A stretch of DNA of 19,050 bases, taken from an uncultured bacterium (lineage in GTDB: Bacteria > Chloroflexota > Anaerolineae > JACIWP01). A program made the position numbers and the translations under genes. Positions 7,090-15,204 of this stretch are shown here, in pieces. Below the pieces are notes generated by a model that saw nothing but the letters and a program-made list of their open reading frames with translations, did no database searches and was not told the DNA's origin. The stretch spans positions 1-19,050 of the forward strand of contig CAIQJD010001026.1 of NCBI GenBank assembly GCA_903872005.1, in the 5' to 3' direction. The stretch's first letter is position 1. Every line of letters starts with the position of its first letter.

Positions 7090-10047
7090 CTACTGCTCGG
7101 TAGCCAATTCCGCCGGCGTGCTGAAGCTCCAGGTCTCGGAGGCCGGCCCCCAAGCGTACTCATTCCGAGCGCTGACGTGCCAGGAATAGACGCGGCCGGC
7201 GTCCAATGGGACGGGCACAGTATTGTCCGTGTAAGGGGTGAGAATGCTGAATGCGTCAAGCACTCTGGCATAATAACGGTTTGCGCCGGCCACCGCTTGC
7301 CAACTCAACGTGGGCTGCAAGCTGGAGACGGTGCTGCCAAAGGCGGGAGCTAACAGGATGGGGGCGGCTGGAAACGCTCCCCCGGCGGGAGCAGTGATGA
7401 AGGACCAGGCCGCCGACCAATGGGACGGCCCGGCCGGCTCCTCATAGCCCATACGCCAGAAGTGACGCGTCGCCGGCGCGAGGTTGCTGGTCACGGTGGT
7501 GATATATTGTTGGACGCCATGGTAGGCGAAGGGGTTATAGGAAAGGACGATGACTGTGAAGCCGGCATCCGTGGCGATTTGCAGACGATAGGTGTCTTGC
7601 CCGGCGACCGCGCGCCAGGTAAGCTCCGGTGCGAGGGTAGAGAGCGTACTTCCGTCCGCCGGCGCGATGAGCTGCGGCGCATCCCCAGGCGCAGAAGTAG
7701 CGGTAGGAGTCGTCGCCGGCGTGCGCGTTGGTGTGAATGTGCGTGTTGGTGTGAATGTGAGCGTCGGTGTGGAAGTAGGCGGCAGCGCCTTGCTCTTGGT
7801 CAACATAGGCAGATAAAGGTTCTCTTTCGAGCCGCCGCCCAGCGCCAGCTTCGCCACGAACGCATCGTCGCTGCCGTTTGGAGTGGCGTCGAAGGCGCCC
7901 GGCGTGGTGGGAAAGTCGGAGCTTTCCGTCGCCCCCGTCACGTAGGCGTTCCCGCTTTTGTCCACGATGATGCCATCGGCATGGTCATAGGCAGGGTAGG
8001 CGCCATCCCTACTCCCGCCGAGGTAGGTGCTGTAAAGGAGCGCGCTGCCGGCGGGATTCAGTCGGGCGACAAAGCCATCGCCCCAGCCGCCGAGGCTCCT
8101 ATCGAACGCACCCGGCGTCGTGGGAAAGTCGGACGAGATAGTCTGGCCTACCACGTAAGCAGACCCGCCGGCGTCTACCCCCATGTCCGTGGCCTGGTCA
8201 TAGCGCCCCCCGCCCAGATAGGTGGCGTAGAGCAGGTTGCCGCCAGTAGGGTTCAGTTTGACCACGAAACCATCTGCGTTGCCGGCCCGGTCGTTGTAAG
8301 TCGTGTCGAAGGCCCCGGACGTCGTAGGAAAATCAGCGGATTCCGTCTCGCCGGCCACGTAGGCATTGCCGCCGGCGTCCACGGCGATGGCCTGACCCCA
8401 ATCATTGCCCCAGCCGGGGGTATTCCCACCCAGACAAGTCGCATAGAGGAGGGCGCTGCCGGCTGCGTTCAATTTGAAGACATAGGCGTCATAGCCGTCG
8501 TTTTGGGCGCAACTCGTGTCAAACGCGCCGGCCGTCGTGGGAAAGTCATCGGAATCGGTCACGCCCGTGACGTAGACGTTGTTGCTCTGATCCAGGGCCA
8601 TGTCGCGTGGCGGATCGGAGCCGTCATCTCCCCCCACGAAGGTGGAGTAGAGCAGGGCGCTGCCGCTGGGGTTCAATTTGACGACGAAGGCATCGTAGCC
8701 TATGGTGGTCGTGTCATACGCGCCGGGGGTAGTGGGAAAGTCGTCAGACGTTGTAACGCCGGTCACGTAGGCATTTTCAGCGCCATCCACGGCGATGGCA
8801 TAGCCATATTCAATACTCCAGCCGCCCAGGTAGGTGCTATAGACGAGAGCGTCGCCGTTGGGGCTGAGCTTGGTCACGAAGACATCCATGAGGCCGCCCA
8901 GGGTGACATCCAGCGCGCCGGCGGTAGTGGGGAAATCGTACGATGCGGTCAGGCCGGCAATATAGGCACTCCCGTGCTCGTCTACAGCGATGGAGCAGAA
9001 GACAAACGGATACCCGCCCCAGTTGCATTCATCCTTGTCGCCGCCCAGAAAGGTAGCGTAGAGGAGATCGCTGCCGGCGGGATTGAGCTTGACCACAAAG
9101 GCGTCTTGCCCATTGTTGTAGGTCGGGTCAAACGCGCCGGGCGTGGTGGGGAAATCCCAGGAGAGCGTCGAGCCGGCCACATAGGCATTTCCGTTCCCGT
9201 CCACGGCGATGTCCAGCCCGTCATCAATACTCCAACCACCCAGGAGCGTGGAGTAGATGAGGTCGGACGACCCCGCTGCGGAAATGGCAGGCGGTGATGG
9301 CGGATGGTCGCCGGCGGAGGCGAAGGGCCAGGCTACCTGATTGCCGGCGATGGTCGGGCGCGCCAGGCGGGCATCGGCCGCGCCGGCCACCTGCAACAAC
9401 GGCAGGGCGAACTCGCCAGCGGCCGTCGCGAGCAGCAGCGCATCGCCCTGCACAGTCAGGGCATCTGCGCCCTCCACCTGCAGGCGCAACACGCCCAGGT
9501 CCGCCCCCGGGTGGACCATCACCCGTAGCGCCATCTGTTCGTTTTCGCCGGCGATCTCCAGATCCATGCCCGGATAAAGGTCTACGTAGCGCACGCCGGC
9601 CCAGGCCGGCGCGTCAGGATGCCATCGCGTCGGGTCAGCCCCGGCGAAATACGAGATGCGTGTTTCCAGACGACCGAAAGTTTCCAGGCGCGGATGGGGA
9701 TTGGCGCCGGCGAAGCTCAGGCGCAGGTTCACGCCGCGGCGCATCTCCGTCTCCTGCTCCCACTCCGCCGGCCTCATGCGTGGCTCCAGCCGTTTGGCCG
9801 ACGGCTGATCGCTGACCGCTGATCGCTCCAGCACCGTCACCCAAATGGCGTCGTCGGCCAGCCAGACGGTACGGTCGCCGGCGCGTATCTGGAAGCGCGC
9901 GCCGGCGGCGAATTGGCCGACGTTCTCGATGCACATCAGGCCGGCCTCAGCGGCGGGGGCCTGCGCCCTCGCCGGCGGGAGGCCGGCCGGCGCGAGCAGG
10001 CCCAGGATCATGACCAGAGCCAATAAGCCAAACAACTGCATACGCAT
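7090..10047 (-). CDS. Secreted SBBP-repeat beta-propeller protein with two C-terminal Fn3-like domains
   Basis: The 985-residue product begins with a clear signal peptide (hydrophobic core LLALVMILGLLAP, cleavage likely after ARAQA near residue 30). Residues about 35-225 form a beta-rich domain (motif MCIENVGQFA) of the kind found before SBBP repeats. Residues 262-739 hold seven blades of 64-73 residues, each with the pattern LLYSTYLGG, AVDGNGNAYV, DFPTTPGAFD and AFVVKLNPAGS. A Thr/Pro-rich linker (about 757-787) leads to two Fn3-like repeats (about 788-880 and 885-980), each with PADGSTLS- or PAFGSTVS-like starts and a Trp-containing core. There is no sorting signal or C-terminal membrane anchor. 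It probably acts outside the cell in adhesion or matrix binding; that role is inference. AAGGAG lies eight bases before the ATG at 10047. Confidence 0.9.
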   Translation of the reverse strand: MRMQLFGLLALVMILGLLAPAGLPPARAQAPAAEAGLMCIENVGQFAAGARFQIRAGDRTVWLADDAIWVTVLERSAVSDQPSAKRLEPRMRPAEWEQETEMRRGVNLRLSFAGANPHPRLETFGRLETRISYFAGADPTRWHPDAPAWAGVRYVDLYPGMDLEIAGENEQMALRVMVHPGADLGVLRLQVEGADALTVQGDALLLATAAGEFALPLLQVAGAADARLARPTIAGNQVAWPFASAGDHPPSPPAISAAGSSDLIYSTLLGGWSIDDGLDIAVDGNGNAYVAGSTLSWDFPTTPGAFDPTYNNGQDAFVVKLNPAGSDLLYATFLGGDKDECNWGGYPFVFCSIAVDEHGSAYIAGLTASYDFPTTAGALDVTLGGLMDVFVTKLSPNGDALVYSTYLGGWSIEYGYAIAVDGAENAYVTGVTTSDDFPTTPGAYDTTTIGYDAFVVKLNPSGSALLYSTFVGGDDGSDPPRDMALDQSNNVYVTGVTDSDDFPTTAGAFDTSCAQNDGYDAYVFKLNAAGSALLYATCLGGNTPGWGNDWGQAIAVDAGGNAYVAGETESADFPTTSGAFDTTYNDRAGNADGFVVKLNPTGGNLLYATYLGGGRYDQATDMGVDAGGSAYVVGQTISSDFPTTPGAFDRSLGGWGDGFVARLNPAGSALLYSTYLGGSRDGAYPAYDHADGIIVDKSGNAYVTGATESSDFPTTPGAFDATPNGSDDAFVAKLALGGGSKENLYLPMLTKSKALPPTSTPTLTFTPTRTFTPTRTPATTPTATSAPGDAPQLIAPADGSTLSTLAPELTWRAVAGQDTYRLQIATDAGFTVIVLSYNPFAYHGVQQYITTVTSNLAPATRHFWRMGYEEPAGPSHWSAAWSFITAPAGGAFPAAPILLAPAFGSTVSSLQPTLSWQAVAGANRYYARVLDAFSILTPYTDNTVPVPLDAGRVYSWHVSARNEYAWGPASETWSFSTPAELATEQ
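7722..7775 (-). repeat. 18-bp tandem repeat encoding the Thr/Pro linker
   Basis: Three consecutive 18-base units (first two GTGCGCGTTGGTGTGAAT and GTGCGTGTTGGTGTGAAT, the third more diverged) encode the (T-P-T-x-T-F) linker of the secreted protein. The period is a multiple of three, so length variation would keep the reading frame. Confidence 0.8.
7831..9264 (-). repeat. Seven SBBP propeller blades (internal coding repeat)
   Basis: Seven tandem coding units encode residues 262-739 of the secreted protein, with lengths of 65, 73, 64, 68, 72, 65 and 71 residues. The most conserved part is DFPTTPGAFD. Seven blades are the commonest number for a closed propeller, so the domain looks complete. 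Blades 2, 4 and 5 have insertions containing cysteines, which could form disulfides outside the cell. Confidence 0.85.
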
Positions 10048-10232
10048 TGCCTACACTCCTTGCGCTCAAGGACACATCCAACCGACGCCCTTGCCGCGCG
10101 CGGGCGGCCTATACCACTGACGTCTGACCAGCAACGATCTATCCAGTTTGCGCCAGGACGGCATGTGCGGCTTCCAGATGGGAGGCGCGCTGCACTGGTC
10201 AGTCGCGCGCATACACGCGCCTCACACTACCC

Positions 10233-10261
10233 ATTATACGCCGGCCGACGCGGGAAAGCAA
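10233..10261 (-). promoter_or_regulatory. Probable promoter of the secreted SBBP-repeat gene
   Basis: On the minus strand a consensus TATAAT (10238-10233) is preceded by TTGCTT (10261-10256) with a 17-base spacer. The -10 is perfect and the -35 matches three of six. The transcript would start near 10226, leaving about 178 bases before the ATG at 10047. Confidence 0.55.
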
Positions 10262-10297
10262 TAGCTCCACCAATCCGCGGAGAACGGACATGACCCA

Positions 10298-10326
10298 TTT
10301 ACAGCCGCGCCACTTTGTGGTATGAT
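10298..10326 (+). promoter_or_regulatory. Sigma70-like promoter of the nucleotidyltransferase-lgt operon
   Basis: TTTACA (10298-10303) and TATGAT (10321-10326) are separated by exactly 17 bases. Each matches the consensus at five of six positions. A start near 10333 gives a leader of about 35 bases that carries GGAGG seven bases before the ATG at 10368. Confidence 0.78.
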
Positions 10327-10367
10327 ATGGAGGACTCGCACACCTCTCTGCGTACGGAGGTCGCTAT

Positions 10368-12863
10368 ATGAAAGCTGTCGTCATGGCCGGTGGAGAAGGC
10401 TCGCGCCTGCGTCCGCTCACCATTGGCCGGCCCAAGCCCATGGTGCCCGTCGCCAACAAGCCCGTGATGGCCCACATCCTCGATCTGCTCAAGCGGCACG
10501 GCATCACCGAAGTCGTGGTCACGCTGCAATACATGGCTGACTACATCCAGGACTACTTTGGGGATGGATCCAGCCTGGGCATGAAGATCAATTACTCCGT
10601 GGAAGAAGTGCCGCTGGGCACGGCCGGCTCCGTGAAGAACGCCCAGCAGTACCTGGATGAGACCTTCATCCTCATCAGCGGCGACGCCCTGACCGACTTT
10701 GACCTGACATCCATCATCAATTACCACAAGGCCAAGAAGGCGCTTGCCACCATCACCCTCTACAGCGTCCCAACGCCCCTGGAATATGGCGTCGTCATCC
10801 TGGATGCCGAAGGCCGCGTCCGCCAGTTTTTGGAGAAACCCAGTTGGGGCGAAGTCATCTCCGATACCGTCAACACCGGCATCTATATTTTGGAGCCGCA
10901 GGTGCTGGACTATTTCCAGGCCGGCGCAATCTTCGATTTTAGCAAAGACCTTTTCCCCATTTTGCTGGAACGCAACGATCCGATGTATGGCTACGTCGCC
11001 AACGGTTACTGGTGCGATATTGGCAGCATCCAGGAATACGCGCGGGCCACAGCCGATCTCCTCGCCGGCAAGGTCAAGACCGAACCCATCGGCCGGCACA
11101 TCGGCGGCAACGTCTGGTGCGCCGACGACGTCGAGATCGCGCCCGACGCCAAGCTCTACGGCCCTATTTACCTGGGCGAGGCGGTCAAGCTCAAAGGCGG
11201 CGTAGTCATCCACGGCCCAACCGCCATCCGCGACTACAGCATCGTAGACAATCGCGCCCACGTGGATCGTAGCATCATCTGGCGCAACTCCTACATCGGC
11301 GAAGCCGCCGAGCTACGCGGCGCCATCGTCGGCAAACAGTGCAGCCTCAAGCCTCGCACAGTGCTCTTTGAGGGCGCGGTCATTGGCGACGGGACCATCA
11401 TCGGCGAAGGCGCGGTCATCCATTCCAACGTCAAGATTTGGCCCGGCAAGGAGATTGAAGCCGGCGCGACAGTGCGCTCCAGTCTGATCTGGGGCGCGCA
11501 AGGCCGGCGCGCCCTCTTCGGGCGCTTCGGCATCACCGGCCTGGTCAACGTGGACTTCACGCCGGAGCTGGCCGCCAAACTGGGCGCAGCCTTCGGGGCG
11601 ACGTTGCCCAAAGGATGCACCGTGACCATCAACCGCGACCCGCATCGCAGCCCGCGCATGCTCAAGCGCGCCGTGATCTCTGGCCTCCCCTCGGCCGGCG
11701 TCAACGTCCACGACCTGGGCACCGTGCCGATCCCGGTGGCGCGCTACTACACCCGCACCACCGATGCCGTCGGAGGCGTGCACCTGCGCCTATCGCCCTA
11801 CGACCAACGGGTGGTAGACATCCGTTTCATGGACAAAGACGGCCTCAACCTCAGCAAATCGGCCGAACGCAATATCGAGCGCGTCTTCTTCCGCGAGGAT
11901 TTCCGCCGCGTCTATCTCGATGACATCGGCTCCATTGACTACGCGCCGCAGGTCGTCGAGCGCTACACCGATGGCTTCGTCAAGGCGCTCAACGTGAACA
12001 CAATTCGCCAGGCCAAATTCCGCATCGTGAGCGATTACGCCTATTCGCCGGCTGTAGAAATCATGCCGGCGATCCTCAGCCAGCTCGACGTAGACACCAT
12101 TTCGCTCAACGCCCATATCAACGAACACAAGATGGCCGTGCAAACCAGTGAGTTCGAGGCGGCCCTCTCGGAGATGGCCCTGATCACCGGCGTCCTCAAC
12201 GCCGACCTCGGTATTCGCTTCGACGTGGGCGGCGAGAAACTCTTCCTGGCCGATAACCGGGGCAAGATCCTGTCCAACGGAGTCGCTCTGGCAGCCCTGG
12301 CGATGCTGACCTGGGAAACGATGGGGCCAGGGGCCATCGCCGTGCCGGTGCAGGTTTCGCGCACCATCGAACAGTTGGCCGAGCGCTATGGCGGCAGCGT
12401 CGTCCGCACCAAGACCGACCTGCACTCGCTCATGGACGCGGCCCAGCGCAATGATGTCCTCATGGCCGGCGACGGCACGGGCTACTTCATCTTCCCGCGC
12501 TTCCAGCCGGCCAGCGACGGCATGATGGCGACCGCCAAACTGCTGGAATTCCTCGCCACGCGCAAAGTCAAGCTCTCGCAAGTGGTAGACGCTTTGCCGC
12601 CGTTCTACATCGCGCAAGGCAAAGTGGACTGCCCCTGGGAAACGAAGGGCGTCGTCATGCGCCGGCTCAACGAGCAGTACAAGGACTATCGCGCCGAAAT
12701 GATTGATGGGGTCAAGATCGCCCTGTCGGACGAACAATGGGTATTGATTCTGCCCGATCCCGACGCGCCCTATTTCCACATCTACGCCGAGTCAAACTCG
12801 CTGAATGACGCCAGAGAGATCGTCGAGAAGTATCGGCGGATCATCGCCGGCTTGCAGGAATAG
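10368..12863 (+). CDS. Mannose-1-phosphate guanylyltransferase-like protein fused to a degenerate phosphomannomutase domain
   Basis: The 831-residue cytoplasmic protein has three parts. Residues 1-235 are a sugar-phosphate nucleotidyltransferase with the signature [12 protein letters not shown] and PKP at 22-24, the metal-binding Asp in [15 protein letters not shown], and [12 protein letters not shown]. Residues about 245-385 are left-handed beta-helix hexapeptide repeats. Residues about 385-831 have the phosphohexomutase fold but lack its catalytic motifs: RLSPYD replaces TASHNP around Ser476, DVGGEK (619-624) replaces DGDGDR, GDGTGY (701-706) replaces the GExSGH-type sugar loop, and PDPDAP (796-801) replaces the RPSGTEP-type phosphate loop. 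The protein most likely activates a sugar 1-phosphate, probably mannose, for glycan synthesis, while the mutase-like part is structural or regulatory. GGAGG upstream and the promoter support the start. Confidence 0.88.
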   Translation: MKAVVMAGGEGSRLRPLTIGRPKPMVPVANKPVMAHILDLLKRHGITEVVVTLQYMADYIQDYFGDGSSLGMKINYSVEEVPLGTAGSVKNAQQYLDETFILISGDALTDFDLTSIINYHKAKKALATITLYSVPTPLEYGVVILDAEGRVRQFLEKPSWGEVISDTVNTGIYILEPQVLDYFQAGAIFDFSKDLFPILLERNDPMYGYVANGYWCDIGSIQEYARATADLLAGKVKTEPIGRHIGGNVWCADDVEIAPDAKLYGPIYLGEAVKLKGGVVIHGPTAIRDYSIVDNRAHVDRSIIWRNSYIGEAAELRGAIVGKQCSLKPRTVLFEGAVIGDGTIIGEGAVIHSNVKIWPGKEIEAGATVRSSLIWGAQGRRALFGRFGITGLVNVDFTPELAAKLGAAFGATLPKGCTVTINRDPHRSPRMLKRAVISGLPSAGVNVHDLGTVPIPVARYYTRTTDAVGGVHLRLSPYDQRVVDIRFMDKDGLNLSKSAERNIERVFFREDFRRVYLDDIGSIDYAPQVVERYTDGFVKALNVNTIRQAKFRIVSDYAYSPAVEIMPAILSQLDVDTISLNAHINEHKMAVQTSEFEAALSEMALITGVLNADLGIRFDVGGEKLFLADNRGKILSNGVALAALAMLTWETMGPGAIAVPVQVSRTIEQLAERYGGSVVRTKTDLHSLMDAAQRNDVLMAGDGTGYFIFPRFQPASDGMMATAKLLEFLATRKVKLSQVVDALPPFYIAQGKVDCPWETKGVVMRRLNEQYKDYRAEMIDGVKIALSDEQWVLILPDPDAPYFHIYAESNSLNDAREIVEKYRRIIAGLQE

Positions 12864-12865
12864 CC

Positions 12866-13630
12866 ATGTATCCGATCCTGTTCCGCATCGGCGCGCTGCC
12901 CATCCGCACGTATACCGTGCTGATGGACCTGGGGCTGCTGGCCGGCCTGGCATTAAGCTTCTGGCTGTGGCGACGGCGCGGCGAGCCGGCTGCCCTCTTC
13001 CTCGATGCCGGCGCCGGCGCGCTGGCCGGCGGCATTGCCGGCGGACGGGGCCTCTACGTTGCTCTGAACTGGGCCTATTACAGCGCCCACCGATCGGAGA
13101 TCGCCGCGTTCTGGAGCGGCGGCGTCTCGTTCCACGGCGCATTCCTGGGCGGCGCATTGGCCCTGGCGCTCTACGCGCTCCTGGCGCGCCGGCCGGCGTG
13201 GAGCCTGGCCGACGCCGGCGCGCTGGGGCTTGCCCTGGGCGGCGTCTTCGGTTGGGCAGCCTGTCTGGCGGCCGGCTGCGCCTATGGCATCGTCGGGCAG
13301 GGCGCGCTCTTCTGGCTCAGCCCGGATATCTACGGCATCGAAGCGCCGCGCCTCGCCATCCAGGTCTTCGGCATCGCGCTCAGCCTGCTCACCCTGGTCG
13401 TCTTGCTCGTTCTGGTCAAGGCGCGCGCCGCGCCCGGCCAGCTTCTGGCCGTCTATCTCCTGCTCTATATGGGCGGGCTATTGCTCCTGGAGTTCGGACG
13501 CGGCGACGAGACGCTGATGGTCGGCGGCGTGCGGATCACTCAGGCCCTCGCCGGCCTGCTGGCGCTGGCCGGCGCAGGCTTGCTCCTGCTCTTGCGTCTG
13601 CGCCGGGCAACGCCGGCGCAGACGACCTGA
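12866..13630 (+). CDS. lgt: Prolipoprotein diacylglyceryl transferase family membrane protein (Lgt or Lgt-like)
   Basis: Lgt moves diacylglycerol from phosphatidylglycerol to the lipobox cysteine of lipoproteins in the cytoplasmic membrane. The 254-residue product has about seven hydrophobic segments and recognisable landmarks: IRTYTVLM near residue 13, GGRGLYV (59-65), GGVSFHGAFLGG with His90, and EFGRGDE with Arg212. The position matching Arg143 of the E. coli enzyme is Trp130, and the GRxGN box reads GWAAC, followed by AAGCAYG. That arginine is reported as essential in E. coli, so a changed mechanism or substrate is possible. The gene starts two bases after the upstream stop, inside the same operon, with AGGAA as ribosome site. 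Its stop lies nine bases from the end of the convergent roadblock gene. No other Lgt is in this window. Confidence 0.78.
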   Translation: MYPILFRIGALPIRTYTVLMDLGLLAGLALSFWLWRRRGEPAALFLDAGAGALAGGIAGGRGLYVALNWAYYSAHRSEIAAFWSGGVSFHGAFLGGALALALYALLARRPAWSLADAGALGLALGGVFGWAACLAAGCAYGIVGQGALFWLSPDIYGIEAPRLAIQVFGIALSLLTLVVLLVLVKARAAPGQLLAVYLLLYMGGLLLLEFGRGDETLMVGGVRITQALAGLLALAGAGLLLLLRLRRATPAQTT

Positions 13631-13639
13631 AGCGACGCG

Positions 13640-14608
13640 CTACGCGTTATCCAGCAGACTGGAATCAATCAGGCCCAGACGCATCGCTTCTTCCAAAGAG
13701 AAGATCGAATCGCCGCCGGGCGCGGCGGCCGGCGCTGGCGCTTCGGCCGGCGTCGCGGCCGGCCAGCTCTCGGCCGGCGACCAGACCGTCGCTTCCAGCG
13801 TTTCCACCAGCTCTTGAGACGTGGCCGGCTGCACGCTGGTCAATAGGAGCAAATCCTGGATGGCGCGCTTGGCATAATGCCACACGCTCCCGATGCGACT
13901 GCTGGCCGAATCCTTGCCGAACAAGACCAGGATAATCAGGTCTTGCCCCAGGTTCGACGAATAGACGTGGTAACGCCCCCCTTCTTGATACGTCAAGTTG
14001 AGGGCGCGCTCCTGCCCCAGCCGGCGCGCCAGCTCAAAGGTCGTCGCATACCCCCCACCCACCAATTCGGTGAGCATGTTCACGTCCAGGTCGCGGGTGA
14101 TGCCGGCCGTCGCGACGACCTGGCCGGTCGGCTCCGAGAGGATGATACATTGCGCCCCCAGGTCGCCGCACAAATCCTGTAGCCGGCGCGCGATGGCCTC
14201 CAACTGGCGCGCCGGCAGGGCAATGGGCTGCCGCGCCGGCGCTGCCGGCTCCTGCAATGCCAGGCGCACCGCATCCAACAACGCCGCCGGGCCGCAGGGT
14301 CGGCCCAATGTCTGCCCCTCTTCCCAACGGACGGATGGCGCGCCCGGCTCGGCCAGCAAGATCAGCCGCGCCCGCGGGTGCTGCTCCTTCAGCCGGCGCA
14401 GCAGCCCCAGTCCCTCGCCATCCGGCAATTGCTCGGCAGCGAGCATCAGGTCAAAGGGCCGTCGCGCCGCCTTTCGGCCGGCCTCTTCGGCCGCCGCGGC
14501 AATCTCCACCTGATAGCCGGCCCCCAGTGTGCCCAGCGTCTCAGCCAGGAAAAGGGCCGCGCTCTCTTGCGGCTCGACGATCAGAATGCGTTTCAGCAGA
14601 CCACCCAA
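13640..14608 (-). CDS. Pseudo-receiver plus Roadblock/LC7 domain protein
   Basis: The 322-residue protein is cytoplasmic. Residues 5-118 look like a response-regulator receiver (RILIVEP, then LPDGEGLGLLRRL). However, the phospho-accepting Asp is Ala58, the acidic pocket reads Glu12-Pro13, and the conserved Lys is Arg103, so it should not be phosphorylated in the usual way. Residues about 131-250 match a Roadblock/LC7 domain (LEAIARRLQDL, CIILSEPTGQVVATAG, YHVYSSNLGQDLIILVLF). Such domains dimerise and often regulate small Ras-like GTPases, as MglB does for MglA; no GTPase gene is in the window. A Pro/Ala-rich linker (279-298) leads to a short conserved-looking tail, SIFSLEEAMRLGLID. The start is TTG at 14608 with AGGTGA five bases upstream, eight bases after iorB. 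It is the last gene of the four-gene operon. Confidence 0.82.
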   Translation of the reverse strand: MGGLLKRILIVEPQESAALFLAETLGTLGAGYQVEIAAAAEEAGRKAARRPFDLMLAAEQLPDGEGLGLLRRLKEQHPRARLILLAEPGAPSVRWEEGQTLGRPCGPAALLDAVRLALQEPAAPARQPIALPARQLEAIARRLQDLCGDLGAQCIILSEPTGQVVATAGITRDLDVNMLTELVGGGYATTFELARRLGQERALNLTYQEGGRYHVYSSNLGQDLIILVLFGKDSASSRIGSVWHYAKRAIQDLLLLTSVQPATSQELVETLEATVWSPAESWPAATPAEAPAPAAAPGGDSIFSLEEAMRLGLIDSSLLDNA

Positions 14609-14616
14609 GTCTCACC

Positions 14617-15201
14617 TCAATCCTGCAACGCCCGAAAGAGCGCCAGATTTGTTTCCAACATGCGCCCATCCAGCAAATCGCTCAGGGCCGTCTCGAAGTC
14701 GGCCGGCGCCACGCCCGGCAGCAGCCGGCGACGGGCAATCTCACCCAACACGGCCACATTCTGCATCCGCGCATCGGGCAAGTCGGCGCGGAAGACGCGC
14801 GTGAGCGCCACGCCGCGCCGGCTGCACTCCGCCGCCAACATCTCCGCATCCAGCGCCGGCTCCAGCCCCAGGCGCACGCGCGCTGGCTGCCACACCGCGT
14901 CGTAATAGACCAGCGCCCCACCGGCGCGGGCGTGCGAATTCAGGGCGCGCAGCGCCTCGTGCCGCTCCAGCGCGACCACCAGATCAGCCGAGCCGGCCGG
15001 GACGAGCGGCGCGTGCGCGCCGGCGCCCAGCCGCACATGCGAGATCACCGTCCCCCCACGTTGGGCCAGGCCGTGCGTATCCACGGCGCGCGCCGGCCAG
15101 CCGGCGTGATCCGCCGCCCGCAGCAAGACCTCACTCAACAGGCCGATCCCCTGGCCGCCCACTCCAATCACATAAATGTCGAACTTGTCCTCGCTGCCCA
15201 T
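14617..15201 (-). CDS. iorB: Indolepyruvate ferredoxin oxidoreductase, beta subunit
   Basis: This is the small subunit of the thiamine-diphosphate-dependent enzyme that oxidatively decarboxylates aryl pyruvates to acyl-CoA while reducing ferredoxin. The 194-residue product is the gamma-type domain of the 2-oxoacid:ferredoxin oxidoreductase family. It opens with the nucleotide-fold signature GVGGQGIGLLSEVLL at residues 13-27, then has the characteristic HGLAQRGGTVISHVR and ADLVVALERHEALRAL. Its length is the usual 190-200. It begins three bases after iorA ends, with GGGGAGG eight bases before the ATG, so the two subunits are made together. The physiological ketoacid could be indolepyruvate or phenylpyruvate from amino-acid breakdown; this is inferred from the family. 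Confidence 0.92.
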   Translation of the reverse strand: MGSEDKFDIYVIGVGGQGIGLLSEVLLRAADHAGWPARAVDTHGLAQRGGTVISHVRLGAGAHAPLVPAGSADLVVALERHEALRALNSHARAGGALVYYDAVWQPARVRLGLEPALDAEMLAAECSRRGVALTRVFRADLPDARMQNVAVLGEIARRRLLPGVAPADFETALSDLLDGRMLETNLALFRALQD

Positions 15202-15204
15202 CGT

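Larger units (their letters stand above)
10048..10367. promoter_or_regulatory. 320-base divergent intergenic region
   Basis: This gene-free stretch separates the minus-strand secreted-protein gene from the plus-strand nucleotidyltransferase gene. It holds one promoter-like element for each side (entered separately). The predicted minus transcript would have a long leader of about 178 bases. Near its 5' end is an 8-bp inverted repeat (GAGGCGCG at 10182-10189 with CGCGCCTC at 10216-10223) that could fold. No short coding frame with a ribosome site, RNA gene or recognisable riboswitch was seen. Confidence 0.6.

Noticed and set aside
7722..7775. Short regular repeat considered as a CRISPR array
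   Set aside because: The units are directly adjacent with no spacers, are in frame and encode a Thr/Pro linker.
7420..9297. Plus-strand open frame of about 625 codons opposite the SBBP repeats
   Set aside because: Its apparent internal repetition simply mirrors the sense-strand blade repeats. There is no promoter or ribosome site.
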